Assembly: GCF_000424625.1 (NCBI RefSeq) | Contig: NZ_AUKG01000001.1 | Coordinates: 310,001-374,000 of the forward strand | Length of the DNA stretch: 64,000 bases | Origin: Conexibacter woesei Iso977N | GTDB lineage: Bacteria; Actinomycetota; Thermoleophilia; Solirubrobacterales; Solirubrobacteraceae | Direction of reading: 5' to 3' | Shown: in pieces, positions 42,843 to 51,040 of the stretch | How positions within the stretch are numbered: the stretch's first letter is position 1 | Layout: every line of letters begins with the position of its first letter | Position numbers and translations under genes: made by a program | Notes under the pieces: model-generated | Seen by the model: only the letters and a program-made list of their open reading frames with translations | Database searches by the model: none | Told to the model about the DNA's origin: nothing

Positions 42843-43039
42843 CGCCAAGGCGCGATGCGAACGCGACGCGCCGCGAGCTGGAGGTCATCGACCGGCTCGA
42901 CAAGCTGCGGGTGATCCTGCCGGCGATGGCGCTGGAGACCGCTACGGCGCGCCGCGAGACGGTGCGGCTGCGCGCCGAGAACGCGCGCCTGACGCGTCGG
43001 CTGGCCGAGATCGAGCCGCCCGCGGACGCGTCGCGCTAG
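42839..43039 (+). CDS. 66-residue coiled-coil protein
   Basis: The ATG overlaps the LuxR stop (ATGA), with a frame MTPRRDANATRRELEVIDRLDKLRVILPAMALETATARRETVRLRAENARLTRRLAEIEPP. Residues about 12-55 form one amphipathic, charged coiled coil. It may dimerise with or modulate the LuxR protein. Its stop overlaps the convergent GAF-kinase stop by four bases. The coupling and clean heptads support it as real. Confidence 0.6.
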   Translation: MTPRRDANATRRELEVIDRLDKLRVILPAMALETATARRETVRLRAENARLTRRLAEIEPPADASR

Positions 43040-45486
43040 CCGGCGCCGACGGGCAGCGCGACCCGCAGCGCCGTCCCGGCGCCCGGCGGGCTGACGATCG
43101 CCAGCGTGCCCTCGCCGGCTTCCACACGGTCCAGGAGACCGGTGAGGCCTGTGCCACCGCTGGGATCTGCGCCGCCGACGCCGTCGTCGCAGACGTCGAT
43201 CACCAGCTCGCCGGTCTCCAGGTCGACCGCGACCGCGACGCGCGCGTGGCTCGCGCGCGCGTGCTTGACCACGTTGGTCAGCGCCTCGGCGACGAGGAAG
43301 TAGGCGGTGGTCTCGATCTCGGCGGCCAGGCGCGCGCCGGTGACGTGCAGGTCGACCGGCAGGCTCAGGCCGGCGACGAGCGATTCGAGTCCGGGTCGCA
43401 GGCCGCCGCGGGTCAGTGAGGCGGGCAGGATCCCGCGTACGAGATCGCCGAGCTCGGCCGTGGCCTGCTGGGCGTGGCGCAGGGACTCCTCGACCAGCTC
43501 GGCGGCCGGGCCGCCGTCCTCTCCGAGCACCGCGCTGGCGAGCTTGAGCGTGATGACGGTCTGCACGAGCTGCTGCTGGGCGCCGTCGTGGACGTCGCGC
43601 TGCAGGCGCCGTCGCGTCTCGTCGGCGGTGGCCACCACACGAGCGCGTGAAGCGGTCAGCAACGCTCGCGCGTCCGCGCTGGCGATCGCCGCGGCGGCGA
43701 TCTCGGCGAACTGATTGAGACGGTGCTCGGTCGCGGGCGGCAGCGAGCGCCTGGCGGTGGCGTAGAGCACGCCCCAGAGGTCGTCGCCGACCGTGATCGG
43801 CACGGCGACGCAGGCCACCGGGCCGTCGACGCGCGCTGGGCGGCGCGTGGCCCGGACCCGGGCGATGACACCGGCGGGCTCGGCGGTGACCCGTGTGCCT
43901 GCCGGGAACGATCCATCGGAGACCGCGACGACGACGTGGCGCCCGTCTGCCTCCAGGCGCGTCAAGGTCATGGTTTCGTCGGCGACGAGGTTGGAGGCCT
44001 CGGTCGCGACCGCGTCGAAGACCGCCTCGGGCGCCGCGCCGCGGGCGGCCAGCTCGGCGACGCGCCGCAGCGCGGCCTGCTCGTCGGCCAGCTGCTGGAC
44101 CTCGGCGCGCGCCTGCACGTTGGCCAGCGCGGCGGCGATCAGGTCGGCGAACTGCTTGAGCCGCTGCTCGACGTCGGGCGGCAGCTCCCGATCCGGCGTG
44201 GTGATGCCCAGCACGCCCCAGATCCGGTCGTCGACGAAGATCGGAACCGCGACGCAGGAGCCGACGCCGAAGTCGTCGTGCGCCCAGGCGCGCCCCGAGA
44301 CCGGGGAGTAGTCGTCCAGCCGGGCCGGGCGGCCGGTGCGCAGGATCTGGGCGACGATCCCCTCGTCGTCGGCAGCGATGTCGACCCGGCGGCCGATCGG
44401 CACTGGGCCGCCGCTGCTCGCCGCGACGAGCGTGCCGCCCGCGTCGTCGTCGACGCGGAAGAGGCTGGCAGCCTCGTCCTCGATCAGGCGCGACGCCTCG
44501 TCGGCGACCGACGCGAACAGCTCCTCCTCTCCGACGCCGCGGGCGACGAGCTCGGCGACGCGCCGCAGCGCGGCCTGCTCGGCGGCCAGCTCGCGCAGCC
44601 GCAGCTGGGAGCGGGTCCCGGCGATGACCGTGCCCAGCAGCGTCGCGAACTCGGCGAGCCGGAGCTCGATGCCGGGCGCCAGCGGGCGGTGCAGCGCGGT
44701 CGCGATGAGCACGCCCCAGAGGTGGCCGTCGATGAAGATCGGCACGCCGGCCGAGCCGCGCATGTTGAGGTGGCGCGGCAGTTCAGGCCCGCCTCCAGGC
44801 AGCGACTTGTAGTCGTCGATCCGGCTCGGCCGGCCTGTCTGCCAGACCCGGTCGACGACCCCGTCGCCGCCCTTCTGGCGCCGCCCGACCGTCATCTCCG
44901 GCGTGTGGACGCCGTGCACGGCGACGATCACCCCCGTCCCGTCGGGCTCGTAGCGCCCCAACAACGCCACGTTGACGGCGAGCACGCGGGAGACCTCGAG
45001 CACCACCGCTCCGAACGCCTCCTCCGGTGTGCCGCCGCGTGCGGCGAGCTCGGCCAGCCGGCGCAGCGCGGCCTGCTCGTCGGCGGTCCGGGCACCGCAG
45101 GACGGGATCTCGCCGGCGACCGTCCGGTCGTCGGCGTGCGCCACGTAGTGGCGGTGAGCCGCGGTGATCCGACCGTCGCAGACCTCGACGATCTCGTGAA
45201 CCAGGCCGCCGAGGTACCACGTGCCCACCGCGTCCGCCGCGGCCCGCTCGGCCGCCTCCGGGTTGACCAGGCGCAGCTCGGTCACGATCGCGCCGGGCGT
45301 CTCGGCGACGGTCCGCTGCGGCACCAGGATCACGCCCGGGAAGCGCTCGAGGAGGTCGTGGGAGGCGGTGATCGCCGACGCGTCGTCGAGTACCTGCGCG
45401 AGGGCGTCCATGTCCCGGGCGTTGAACGCCGTGTGGTACCGGAGCGCCAGCGAGCGAGCGTCGGCGGCGAGGGCCGATCGGGGCAT
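43036..45486 (-). CDS. Histidine kinase with SnoaL-like N-terminus and three GAF domains
   Basis: 816 residues, no membrane helix: a soluble sensor. About 1-115: SnoaL-like/NTF2 fold (ALRYHTAFNARDMDALAQVLDD). GAF1 about 135-290, GAF2 about 300-455 and GAF3 about 465-595, each introduced by the same RTADEQAALRRLAELAARG-type helix, showing internal duplication. HisKA_3 has phospho-acceptor His633 (QRDVHDGAQQQLVQ). HATPase has N-box ALTNVVKHA and G1 CDDGVGGAD, both intact. GAF domains bind small ligands, haem or cyclic nucleotides; none can be named here. Likely partners are the lone receiver at 41576-41935 or the NarL-type regulator at 40100-40807. Confidence 0.85.
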   Translation of the reverse strand: MPRSALAADARSLALRYHTAFNARDMDALAQVLDDASAITASHDLLERFPGVILVPQRTVAETPGAIVTELRLVNPEAAERAAADAVGTWYLGGLVHEIVEVCDGRITAAHRHYVAHADDRTVAGEIPSCGARTADEQAALRRLAELAARGGTPEEAFGAVVLEVSRVLAVNVALLGRYEPDGTGVIVAVHGVHTPEMTVGRRQKGGDGVVDRVWQTGRPSRIDDYKSLPGGGPELPRHLNMRGSAGVPIFIDGHLWGVLIATALHRPLAPGIELRLAEFATLLGTVIAGTRSQLRLRELAAEQAALRRVAELVARGVGEEELFASVADEASRLIEDEAASLFRVDDDAGGTLVAASSGGPVPIGRRVDIAADDEGIVAQILRTGRPARLDDYSPVSGRAWAHDDFGVGSCVAVPIFVDDRIWGVLGITTPDRELPPDVEQRLKQFADLIAAALANVQARAEVQQLADEQAALRRVAELAARGAAPEAVFDAVATEASNLVADETMTLTRLEADGRHVVVAVSDGSFPAGTRVTAEPAGVIARVRATRRPARVDGPVACVAVPITVGDDLWGVLYATARRSLPPATEHRLNQFAEIAAAAIASADARALLTASRARVVATADETRRRLQRDVHDGAQQQLVQTVITLKLASAVLGEDGGPAAELVEESLRHAQQATAELGDLVRGILPASLTRGGLRPGLESLVAGLSLPVDLHVTGARLAAEIETTAYFLVAEALTNVVKHARASHARVAVAVDLETGELVIDVCDDGVGGADPSGGTGLTGLLDRVEAGEGTLAIVSPPGAGTALRVALPVGAG

Positions 45487-45566
45487 GTGCGGTCATCGTG
45501 GCAGCTTCCGGGTCGGCCGATGGTGGGGCCAGCCAGAGCATGTCGCCGCCGGCCGTGATCCGGCGA

Positions 45567-46238
45567 TCAATCCTGGCTGAACAGGTTCAGGAGCGACAGG
45601 AAGATGTTGACGATCGAGACGAAGATCCCGGTCGCGAGCACCACGACGTCGTCCTCGGTGCCGTGCTGGCGCAGGTAGTTGAAGTCCACGAGGATGAGCA
45701 CGGCCGAGATGCCGCCGATCGCGATGCTGATCAGGGGGCTGCCGCCGCTGCCCAGGAGAACGAGCAGGAGGCTCGCGAGCAGGACGCCGAAGATCGCGTA
45801 GGTCAGTGGGCGCAGCCAGCCGGCGAGGTCGCGGTCGATGGCCAGGCCGCCGGCGCCCATCGCGGCGACGACCAGCGCGGTCACGGCCGCGGCCTGGGTC
45901 ACGGCGGCGGAGTCGGCGTTGGCGTAGGAGCGCAGGACCGGCCCGAGCCCGAGGCCGATCACCAGTGCGACGGCGAACAGCCAGCCGATCGCGAAGCTTC
46001 CGATCCGGAACCGCTCGCCGCCGAAGGACTGCAGGAGCAGCATCCCGAAGCCGATCAGCGACAGGACGATCGCCTGGCCGGAGGAGAGGTCGCGGCCGGC
46101 GAAGCAGCCGGCGGCGAGGAAGCCGACCGCCGCGGCCACGAGGAACATCACCGCTCCGAGCAGCGCGGCGGTGGTCAGCGTGCGTTCGGCGGTCGGCTGG
46201 GACGGCAGGACGCTGGGAATGGGCTGGTCGGTAGGCAT
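45567..46238 (-). CDS. Bax inhibitor-1/YccA family membrane protein
   Basis: 223 residues from ATG 46238. Seven hydrophobic helices, ending with FNYLRQHGTEDDVVVLATGIFVSIVNIFLSLLNLFSQD, a form of the BI-1 C-terminus (FN...D...A...L..D..N.FL.LL). Bacterial relatives include pH-sensitive calcium leak channels and YccA, a modulator of FtsH. Which of these applies is unknown. The universal-stress-protein gene ends 52 bases upstream on the same strand. Confidence 0.8.
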   Translation of the reverse strand: MPTDQPIPSVLPSQPTAERTLTTAALLGAVMFLVAAAVGFLAAGCFAGRDLSSGQAIVLSLIGFGMLLLQSFGGERFRIGSFAIGWLFAVALVIGLGLGPVLRSYANADSAAVTQAAAVTALVVAAMGAGGLAIDRDLAGWLRPLTYAIFGVLLASLLLVLLGSGGSPLISIAIGGISAVLILVDFNYLRQHGTEDDVVVLATGIFVSIVNIFLSLLNLFSQD

Positions 46239-46290
46239 AGGACAAGCTTCGTCGCCGCGGGCATCGCTCGCGCCGGGGAGAACCACCGGT

Positions 46291-46770
46291 CTAGGCTCGC
46301 GCGGAGGCGATCTCGCGTCGTTCGCCCTGCGGCGGGTGGACCACGAGCACCGGCACGGCGGCGGCGCGCAGCACGTGGTGGCTGACGCTGCCGAACAGCA
46401 GTGAGCGAAGCTGACCACGTCCGCGGCAGCCCATCACGATGAGGTCGTGTCCGCCGCGCCTGCCCTCGCGGACGATCGCGGGTCCGGCCCGGCCGTGGGC
46501 GAGCTTGCGGGTGACGGTGAGCTCGACCGGGACGCTGTGCGCCGCCGCGTCGAGCTGGATCTCGTAGGCGCGTTCGAGCTCCAGGCGGTCAGCCGGCGTC
46601 TCGACGACGGTGCCCTCCGCGGCCGCGGCCGCGGCCCACTGGCTCGCGTCCGGCACCACCGTCATGAGCGTCAGCTCGGCACCGTCGGAGCGGGCGATCG
46701 CGATCGCCTCGTCCAAGGCGCGTTGTGCCTCAGACGAGTGGTCGAACGCGACGAGGATGCGCCGGAACAT
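46291..46770 (-). CDS. Universal stress protein (UspA family)
   Basis: 159 residues from ATG 46770 (MFRRILVAFDHSSEAQRALDEAIAIA); an upstream in-frame ATG at 46827 would add 19 residues. Rossmann-like Usp fold with the ATP-binding signature GCRGRGQLRSLLFGSVSHHVLRAAAVPVLVVHP (G-2x-G-9x-G-S), so a nucleotide-binding Usp. These accumulate under starvation, oxidative or redox stress. It probably shares a transcript with the BI-1 gene. Confidence 0.85.
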   Translation of the reverse strand: MFRRILVAFDHSSEAQRALDEAIAIARSDGAELTLMTVVPDASQWAAAAAAEGTVVETPADRLELERAYEIQLDAAAHSVPVELTVTRKLAHGRAGPAIVREGRRGGHDLIVMGCRGRGQLRSLLFGSVSHHVLRAAAVPVLVVHPPQGERREIASARA

Positions 46771-46943
46771 CAGGCCGCGACCAGGACGTTCGCGGTGAGT
46801 TGGATCGTGGACATGCGGTTGCTCCATGGGTCGGCGTGGGAAGTGCTACGCCTACGTTCCCGCTCCCGGGCCGCGGCGCCCAGCCCCCTGGCCCCACACT
46901 TCGCACGAGGGCAGGCCCCGGGTCGGGTAGGGCTGGCCCGCCC

Positions 46944-47282
46944 TCAGACGAGGACGTCGGCCGCGAGACAGACGACCAGCGCGACGAGAGCGACGGCGAT
47001 GAGGACGCCGGCCAGCACCCGTGAGGGCGCGTCGCCCGCGGCCCGTTCGGGGACTAGTGCTGGTCCATCGCGTTGCGGCAGCGTGTCCCGGGCGGCCTGT
47101 GCTTGCCCTGGTCCGACGAGGATGTCGCGGGGGCCGGCGGCCAGGAAGTCGGGGACGTCGAAGCCGGGCGCGCGCTGGACGATCGAGGGGATGCCTGCGG
47201 CGCGCAGCAGCTCCTGGAGGGCGTCGGCCTGCACCTGGTCCTGGGCGTGGGCGACCTTGACGAGGGGCTCGGGGGTCGGCAT
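46944..47282 (-). CDS. DUF2007-like protein with C-terminal membrane helix
   Basis: 112 residues from ATG 47282. An N-terminal DUF2007/PII-like small domain (LVKVAHAQDQVQADALQELLRAAGIPSIVQRAPGFDV...ILVGPGQAQAARDTL, about 5-75) is followed by a linker and one helix (about 92-110). The frame remains open upstream but that part is antisense to repeats and a tRNA remnant, so the short start is chosen. DUF2007 proteins are predicted signal transducers; the anchor here would hold the domain at the membrane. Confidence 0.65.
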   Translation of the reverse strand: MPTPEPLVKVAHAQDQVQADALQELLRAAGIPSIVQRAPGFDVPDFLAAGPRDILVGPGQAQAARDTLPQRDGPALVPERAAGDAPSRVLAGVLIAVALVALVVCLAADVLV

Positions 47283-47447
47283 CGCCCGACGATCGCAGCG
47301 TCGGGCGGGCGTCGCGCCCGGGGCGCCGACTGGTCTCGGCGCCGCCGCCGATCCCGCGCGCGGCGATCTGCCGCCGCTCTTGGCACATCGACATCGCCAG
47401 CTCGGCGGCCACCCGGCCGCGCCGGTGGCACGCAACGGGCAGGCGGC

Positions 47448-47554
47448 GGCGGAGACGCCAGCTCCGCCGTCGAGAAAGGTGAAGCGAGCCCCGCAGCGGG
47501 CCGCGCCAGGCACTGACCCCTTCGGGCACTGGGATTCCCCAGTGCCTGGAACCC
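47448..47554. repeat. Composite dispersed repeat: module a plus palindrome
   Basis: 47448-47490 matches 8176-8218. It is followed by a first arm GCCAGGCACTG (near 47506) and then the palindrome GGCACTGGG (47525-47533) / CCCAGTGCC (47538-47546). The 26 bases from the palindrome loop into AACCCCCAG are identical in the copy at 48201-48226. Confidence 0.55.
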
Positions 47555-47661
47555 CCAGGATCCCCGGTAATCCCCGACGATCCGCGCGACGGGCCGACGA
47601 CAAAGCACCACAGAAGTCCCTGCAAAACGGCCGCTTCTGCCGCGCAGGCTTCTTGCATCGC

Positions 47662-47698
47662 ACCCAGGAGGTCGGGGGTTCGAGTCCCCCTAGCTCCA
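47662..47698 (+). other. 3' end of a tRNA gene without its 5' half
   Basis: The T-arm GGGGG TTCGAGT CCCCC (47674-47690), variable-loop-like AGGTC before it, acceptor strand TAGCTCC and discriminator A (47691-47698) are intact. No matching GGAGCTA or GGGGCTA acceptor strand or D-arm exists upstream, so this is a fragment and not a working tRNA gene. The acceptor end resembles that of alanine tRNAs. Integrative elements typically leave such ends. Confidence 0.55.
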
Positions 47699-47708
47699 CT
47701 CGGTCGAA

Positions 47709-47729
47709 GCCCCTGCATACGCGGGGGTT
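47709..47729 (+). terminator. Hairpin downstream of the tRNA 3' fragment
   Basis: CCCCTGC pairs with GCGGGGG across the loop ATAC and is followed by TTTCGTCGTT. The same hairpin, in the same relation to a tRNA 3' end, occurs at 53601-53620, so it is inherited tRNA-gene terminator sequence. Confidence 0.55.
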
Positions 47730-47939
47730 TCGTCGTTCAGGGCATGCCCTTGATTCGCCCCGAGTGCCGCTCCGTTTCAGGCACCAGTGCCTTTATTCCG
47801 AGATATGTGACTGGTTCGCCGGGGATTACCGGCGATCCGGGCGCTGTGTGGCCGGGGCGCCGGGGTCCGGGCTTGCCATTTGTGACGATCCGCGCGACCC
47901 TTCGGTGAGCAGCCCTGTTCAACTTCCCGGAGGACCGTC

Positions 47940-48101
47940 ATGCCGCAGGCCATCTACGCGATCGTCCTCGTGCTCCTCGTGGCCTTCATGGTCGACGCTG
48001 TCCGTCGGGGCACCTGGTACGGAACCTGGTGCGCCTCCGGGAAGCGCGCGAACGGCTCCCAGTTCCCGGGCGGCCCCCACCGCGATCCGGGCCGCTTCTA
48101 G
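47940..48101 (+). CDS. 53-residue single-TM protein
   Basis: ATG 47940 is preceded by CCGGAGGACCGTC, a strong ribosome binding site. The frame reads MPQAIYAIVLVLLVAFMVDAVRRGTWYGTWCASGKR and ends ...GRF. Residues about 5-20 are a membrane helix; the Trp/Tyr/Cys/Gly-rich remainder is cytosolic or periplasmic. No family was recognised. It sits between two copies of the palindromic repeat. Confidence 0.55.
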   Translation: MPQAIYAIVLVLLVAFMVDAVRRGTWYGTWCASGKRANGSQFPGGPHRDPGRF

Positions 48102-48190
48102 CTCGCGCCGTCCGCCGCCGGCGGCATCCTTCGCCAGCCGTTCTCCCCACCGGCTGGCACTCCACCAACGCGCCAGGCACTGGGCCCCTT

Positions 48191-48229
48191 CAGGCACTGG
48201 GATTCCCCAGTGCCTGGAACCCCCAGAAT
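48191..48229. repeat. Dispersed palindrome, copy with 11-bp arms
   Basis: CAGGCACTGGG (48191-48201) and its exact complement (48206-48216) enclose ATTC. A preceding left arm, GCCAGGCACTGGG, begins near 48172, and AACCCCCAGAATCGCC follows as in the 47525 copy. Confidence 0.6.
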
Positions 48230-48238
48230 CGCCGGTAG

Positions 48239-48305
48239 CGCGTCGTCCTGGCCCGTGCGCTGGTCATGCAGCCGAAGGTCCTGCTCCTCGACGAGCCGCT
48301 CGACC
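48239..48305 (+). pseudogene. Fragment of an ABC transporter ATPase gene
   Basis: In one frame the DNA reads RVVLARALVMQPKVLLLDEPLD, the segment just after the ABC signature motif up to and including Walker B of an ABC ATPase (consensus QRVALARAL...LLLDEP). Homology ends at both sides: on the left it abuts the dispersed repeat within about ten bases, and on the right it drifts into unrelated codons. This is a remnant of a disrupted transporter gene. Confidence 0.6.
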
Positions 48306-48399
48306 TGCCCGCGGTACGGCTCCGCCGCGTCTACCGGTACCGGCTTGACCGCCGTGGAGGAGTTCGAGCGGCGCGGCGGCCCGCGTCGGGGATGGACCG

Positions 48400-49161
48400 C
48401 TACGGCCCGATCGTGAGCGGACCCACCAAGACCGGCGGCGACGTCGTCGGGACCAGGTTCACCAGCGAGTCGCCGGCGTGAACGCCGGTCGCGACGAGGC
48501 AGTTCCCGGTGCCGGTGTCGACGGCGTAGTACGTCGGAGCGGCGGCCGGCACCGTGCTCGTCGACCCCGCCCGCCAGACGTCGGCCGTGAAGAGGTGGGT
48601 CTCGACGTACCGGTAGGTGGACCGGTCCAGCGTCGCCGCGTAGCGCTGCGGCAGCGTGATCACGGGCTGGCCCGTGCAGGCGGCGTCGGTGTACACCGGC
48701 CCGCCGGCGACGTCCAGGTACGCGGCGGAGTTCGAGAGGCCCCCCTCCGGCACGTAGGTGTAGAGGCCGCCGTCGACCATCACCGAGTAGGCGTTGAACT
48801 GGACGTTGCCCCCGGCGAGCCCCGCGAACTGCCCGAGCACCCGGCCGGCCGGCCCGTAGACGTTGAGCGGCGCGTTCGTCCCGTTGGTGCCGTTCGTCCC
48901 GTTGGTCCCGTTCTTCGACGATCCGTTCGCGCCGCTGGAGCCGTCGGCGCCCGCGCGGCCGGGAACGTTCCACGTCACCTTCTTCGCGCCCTTGGGGCAC
49001 TTCTTCTTCTGGGCCTTGGCGGTCGTGAGGATCTTCACGGCGCCGGTCTTCGTCGTCACGCAGGCGGTGATCGTGGACGTCGCCGCCGCGTGCGCGCCCG
49101 CGGCGCCACCGCCCGCGATGGCGAGGGCGACGAGCGCCGCGATGAGGGCTCGCGCGCGCAT
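48400..49161 (-). CDS. Secreted GTN-repeat protein B
   Basis: 253 residues from ATG 49161, whose A is also the last base of the upstream stop (TGATG). Signal peptide to about residue 26; then TSTITACVTTKTGAVKILTTAKAQKKKCPKGAKKVTWNVPG (about 28-68), a Cys-paired module. A collagen-like Gly-X-Y run SSGANGSSKNGTNGTNGTNGTN follows (about 74-97), then a C-terminal domain of about 150 residues with Cys pairs. It is a paralogue of the gene just upstream, with the same layout but a different head. It probably forms trimeric surface stalks like BclA-type proteins; partner unknown. Confidence 0.75.
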   Translation of the reverse strand: MRARALIAALVALAIAGGGAAGAHAAATSTITACVTTKTGAVKILTTAKAQKKKCPKGAKKVTWNVPGRAGADGSSGANGSSKNGTNGTNGTNGTNAPLNVYGPAGRVLGQFAGLAGGNVQFNAYSVMVDGGLYTYVPEGGLSNSAAYLDVAGGPVYTDAACTGQPVITLPQRYAATLDRSTYRYVETHLFTADVWRAGSTSTVPAAAPTYYAVDTGTGNCLVATGVHAGDSLVNLVPTTSPPVLVGPLTIGP

Positions 49162-49931
49162 CACGCCACCGTCAGCGGGCCGGGGACGTCCGCCGGCACG
49201 GCCACCGGCGTCAGGCTGAAGAGCGGGTCGCCGGGGTTCGCGATGTACGGCGAGCAGAGCCCGGCGAAGTCCTGGCTGTAGTACGTCTGCCCGGCCTGCT
49301 GCGTGCCGGCGGCGACGCCGAGCTTCCACGCCCGGGGCGTCCCGTAGGCGCCGGTGACGGTGTCGATGGGGCGCAGGACCAGCCGGTACTGGCTCGCGAC
49401 GAACGCGGCGTTGACGGCGTCGATGGCGAGTGAGGGCTGGCCGCTGCACGCGGGGTCCGTGAACAGCACGGGTGACGCGACCATGGAGGGGAACAGCTGC
49501 CCGTTCCCGGCGTAGGTCCAGATGCCCCCGTCGGCGAGCACGTAGTAGAGCGAGATGGGGCCGGCGGACAGCAGCCCGAGCTGGAGGCCGACGACGTCGC
49601 CGGTCGCGCTGCGCACGGCCGCCGGCGTGCCGTTCGTGCCGTTGGTCCCGTTCGTGCCGTTGGTCCCGTTGACGCCGTTCGTGCCGTTGGTGCCGTTCTT
49701 GCCGTTCTGGCCCGCGACGCCGGTCGTCACCCAGGTCATCTTCTTGTAGCCCTTCGCGCACTTCTTCTTCTTGGCCTTCGCGGTGGTGAGGACCTTGACC
49801 GCGCCCGTCTTCGTCTTCACGCAGGCGGTGATCGTGGTCGGCGACGCTGCGTGGGCGGGGCCGGCGGCGAGCAGCGCGATTGCGGCGGCGGCTGCGGCTG
49901 CGGCGAGCGTCGGCGTGAGCTTGCTGAACAT
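49161..49931 (-). CDS. Secreted GTN-repeat protein A
   Basis: 256 residues. Signal peptide (LTPTLAAAAAAAAIALLAAGPAHA), the same neck as protein B (SPTTITACVKTKTGAVKVLTTAKAKKKKCAKGYKKMTWV), then a longer Gly-X-Y run (NGKNGTNGTNGVNGTNGTNG..., about 77-101) and a beta-rich head. The run is encoded by near-identical 9- and 18-base DNA repeats (about 49625-49690), so its length can change by slippage. It is the first gene of the pair; the start of protein B overlaps its stop by one base. Confidence 0.75.
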   Translation of the reverse strand: MFSKLTPTLAAAAAAAAIALLAAGPAHAASPTTITACVKTKTGAVKVLTTAKAKKKKCAKGYKKMTWVTTGVAGQNGKNGTNGTNGVNGTNGTNGTNGTNGTPAAVRSATGDVVGLQLGLLSAGPISLYYVLADGGIWTYAGNGQLFPSMVASPVLFTDPACSGQPSLAIDAVNAAFVASQYRLVLRPIDTVTGAYGTPRAWKLGVAAGTQQAGQTYYSQDFAGLCSPYIANPGDPLFSLTPVAVPADVPGPLTVA

Positions 49932-50051
49932 GGCGTCCTTCAGGACTGAGGCGGCGGACAGGGCACGGAGACGCTACTTGGTCCGGGGACGGACACCGGC
50001 CGGATGCCGGCAGTCGTTTCTTCGCCTCGTTGCGCAGACCAGCCGATCGAG

Positions 50052-50969
50052 CTAGAGCCGGCCGGGCGGCGACGCGGCCGGAGCCTCCCAGGAAAGCGCA
50101 CGGGCGACCGCAAGGAACGCATCCCGGGCGGGGCTCGCGCGGGCCGGGTTCCACATGAAGTCGGTCCGCTGCTCCAGCACGCCGCCCGCCAGCGCGACCC
50201 AGCGGAGGCCGGGCGGGAGCGACGCGCGGACCGCGGCCGACGCCAGCACGACGCCGCGTCCCTCCGCGACGTCGGCGAACGTGGGGTCGAACGACAAGCG
50301 GGGGGTCACGAGGCGCGCGGCGAACCCGGCCGCCGCGCAGGCGGCCAGGACCGCGTCGTAACGGGCGGGCAGTGCGCCTCGCTCGTGCATGAGGAGGCTG
50401 CGATCGGCGAGCTCGCCCAGCTCGAGCTCGGGCCGGTCGGCCAGCGGGTCGTCGGCACGCAGGACGACCCCCGTCGCGCGGCGAGCCAGCTCCTGCACGA
50501 ACAGGCCCTCGGTGTCGGCCGTCCAGCGTGCGAGCGCGACGTCGATCCGCCCATCGCGCAACGCCTGCGGCAGGTCGGGGGACGGCAGCTCGGACGTCTC
50601 GATCCGCACGTCGGGATGGGCGTCGGCCATGGCCGCGACCAGGCGTGGCGCGGCGTCGAAGGCCGCCGAGCGGCCGAAGCCGAACCGCAGGACGCCCGCT
50701 TGGCCGGTGCCGCGGCGTCGTAGGTCCTCCCAGAGCTCATCGACCTCGCGCAGCAGCGCTCGCCCCCGCCCTGCCACCGCGGCGCCGGCGTCCGTGAGCC
50801 TGACCTCGCGCGTGCTGCGGTCGAAGAGCCTGACGCCCAGCTCGTCCTCGAATTGCCGGATCTGCGCGCTCAGCACCTGCTGAGAGACGCCCTCACGCGC
50901 TGCGGCGCGCGTGAAGTTGAGCTCGTCGGCGACGGCGACCGCATAGCGAAGGTGGCGCAGCTCGGGCAC
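50052..50969 (-). CDS. LysR-type transcriptional regulator
   Basis: 305 residues. The N-terminal wHTH (1-65) reads MPELRHLRYAVAVADELNFTRAAAREGVSQQVLSAQIRQFEDELGVRLFDRSTREVRLTDAG; a linker helix and periplasmic-binding-protein-like effector domain follow (about 90-295). It is divergent from the ABM-domain gene at 51041, the usual arrangement between a LysR regulator and its target. A TTGT-N6-ACAA dyad lies between them. Confidence 0.85.
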   Translation of the reverse strand: MPELRHLRYAVAVADELNFTRAAAREGVSQQVLSAQIRQFEDELGVRLFDRSTREVRLTDAGAAVAGRGRALLREVDELWEDLRRRGTGQAGVLRFGFGRSAAFDAAPRLVAAMADAHPDVRIETSELPSPDLPQALRDGRIDVALARWTADTEGLFVQELARRATGVVLRADDPLADRPELELGELADRSLLMHERGALPARYDAVLAACAAAGFAARLVTPRLSFDPTFADVAEGRGVVLASAAVRASLPPGLRWVALAGGVLEQRTDFMWNPARASPARDAFLAVARALSWEAPAASPPGRL

Positions 50970-50978
50970 GGCAGCTGA

Positions 50979-50992
50979 TTGTGACGTGACAA
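50979..50992. promoter_or_regulatory. LysR-box candidate
   Basis: TTGTGACGTGACAA fits the T-N11-A dyad rule for LysR regulators (TTGT arm, ACAA arm). It lies 10 bases from the LysR start and 49 bases from the divergent ABM gene. Confidence 0.45.
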
Positions 50993-51040
50993 CCGCCGGC
51001 TGTTTCTCCTCGAGGCCCGCTCCACATACCGTCGGCGCCC

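Noticed and set aside
47617-47698. Complete tRNA gene
   Set aside because: Only the T-arm and acceptor 3' strand are present; no D-arm or matching 5' acceptor strand can be formed.
47283-47699. Long N-terminal extension of the DUF2007-like protein beginning MELGGLEPPTSW
   Set aside because: It is antisense to the tRNA 3' fragment and repeats, a common false translation in databases.
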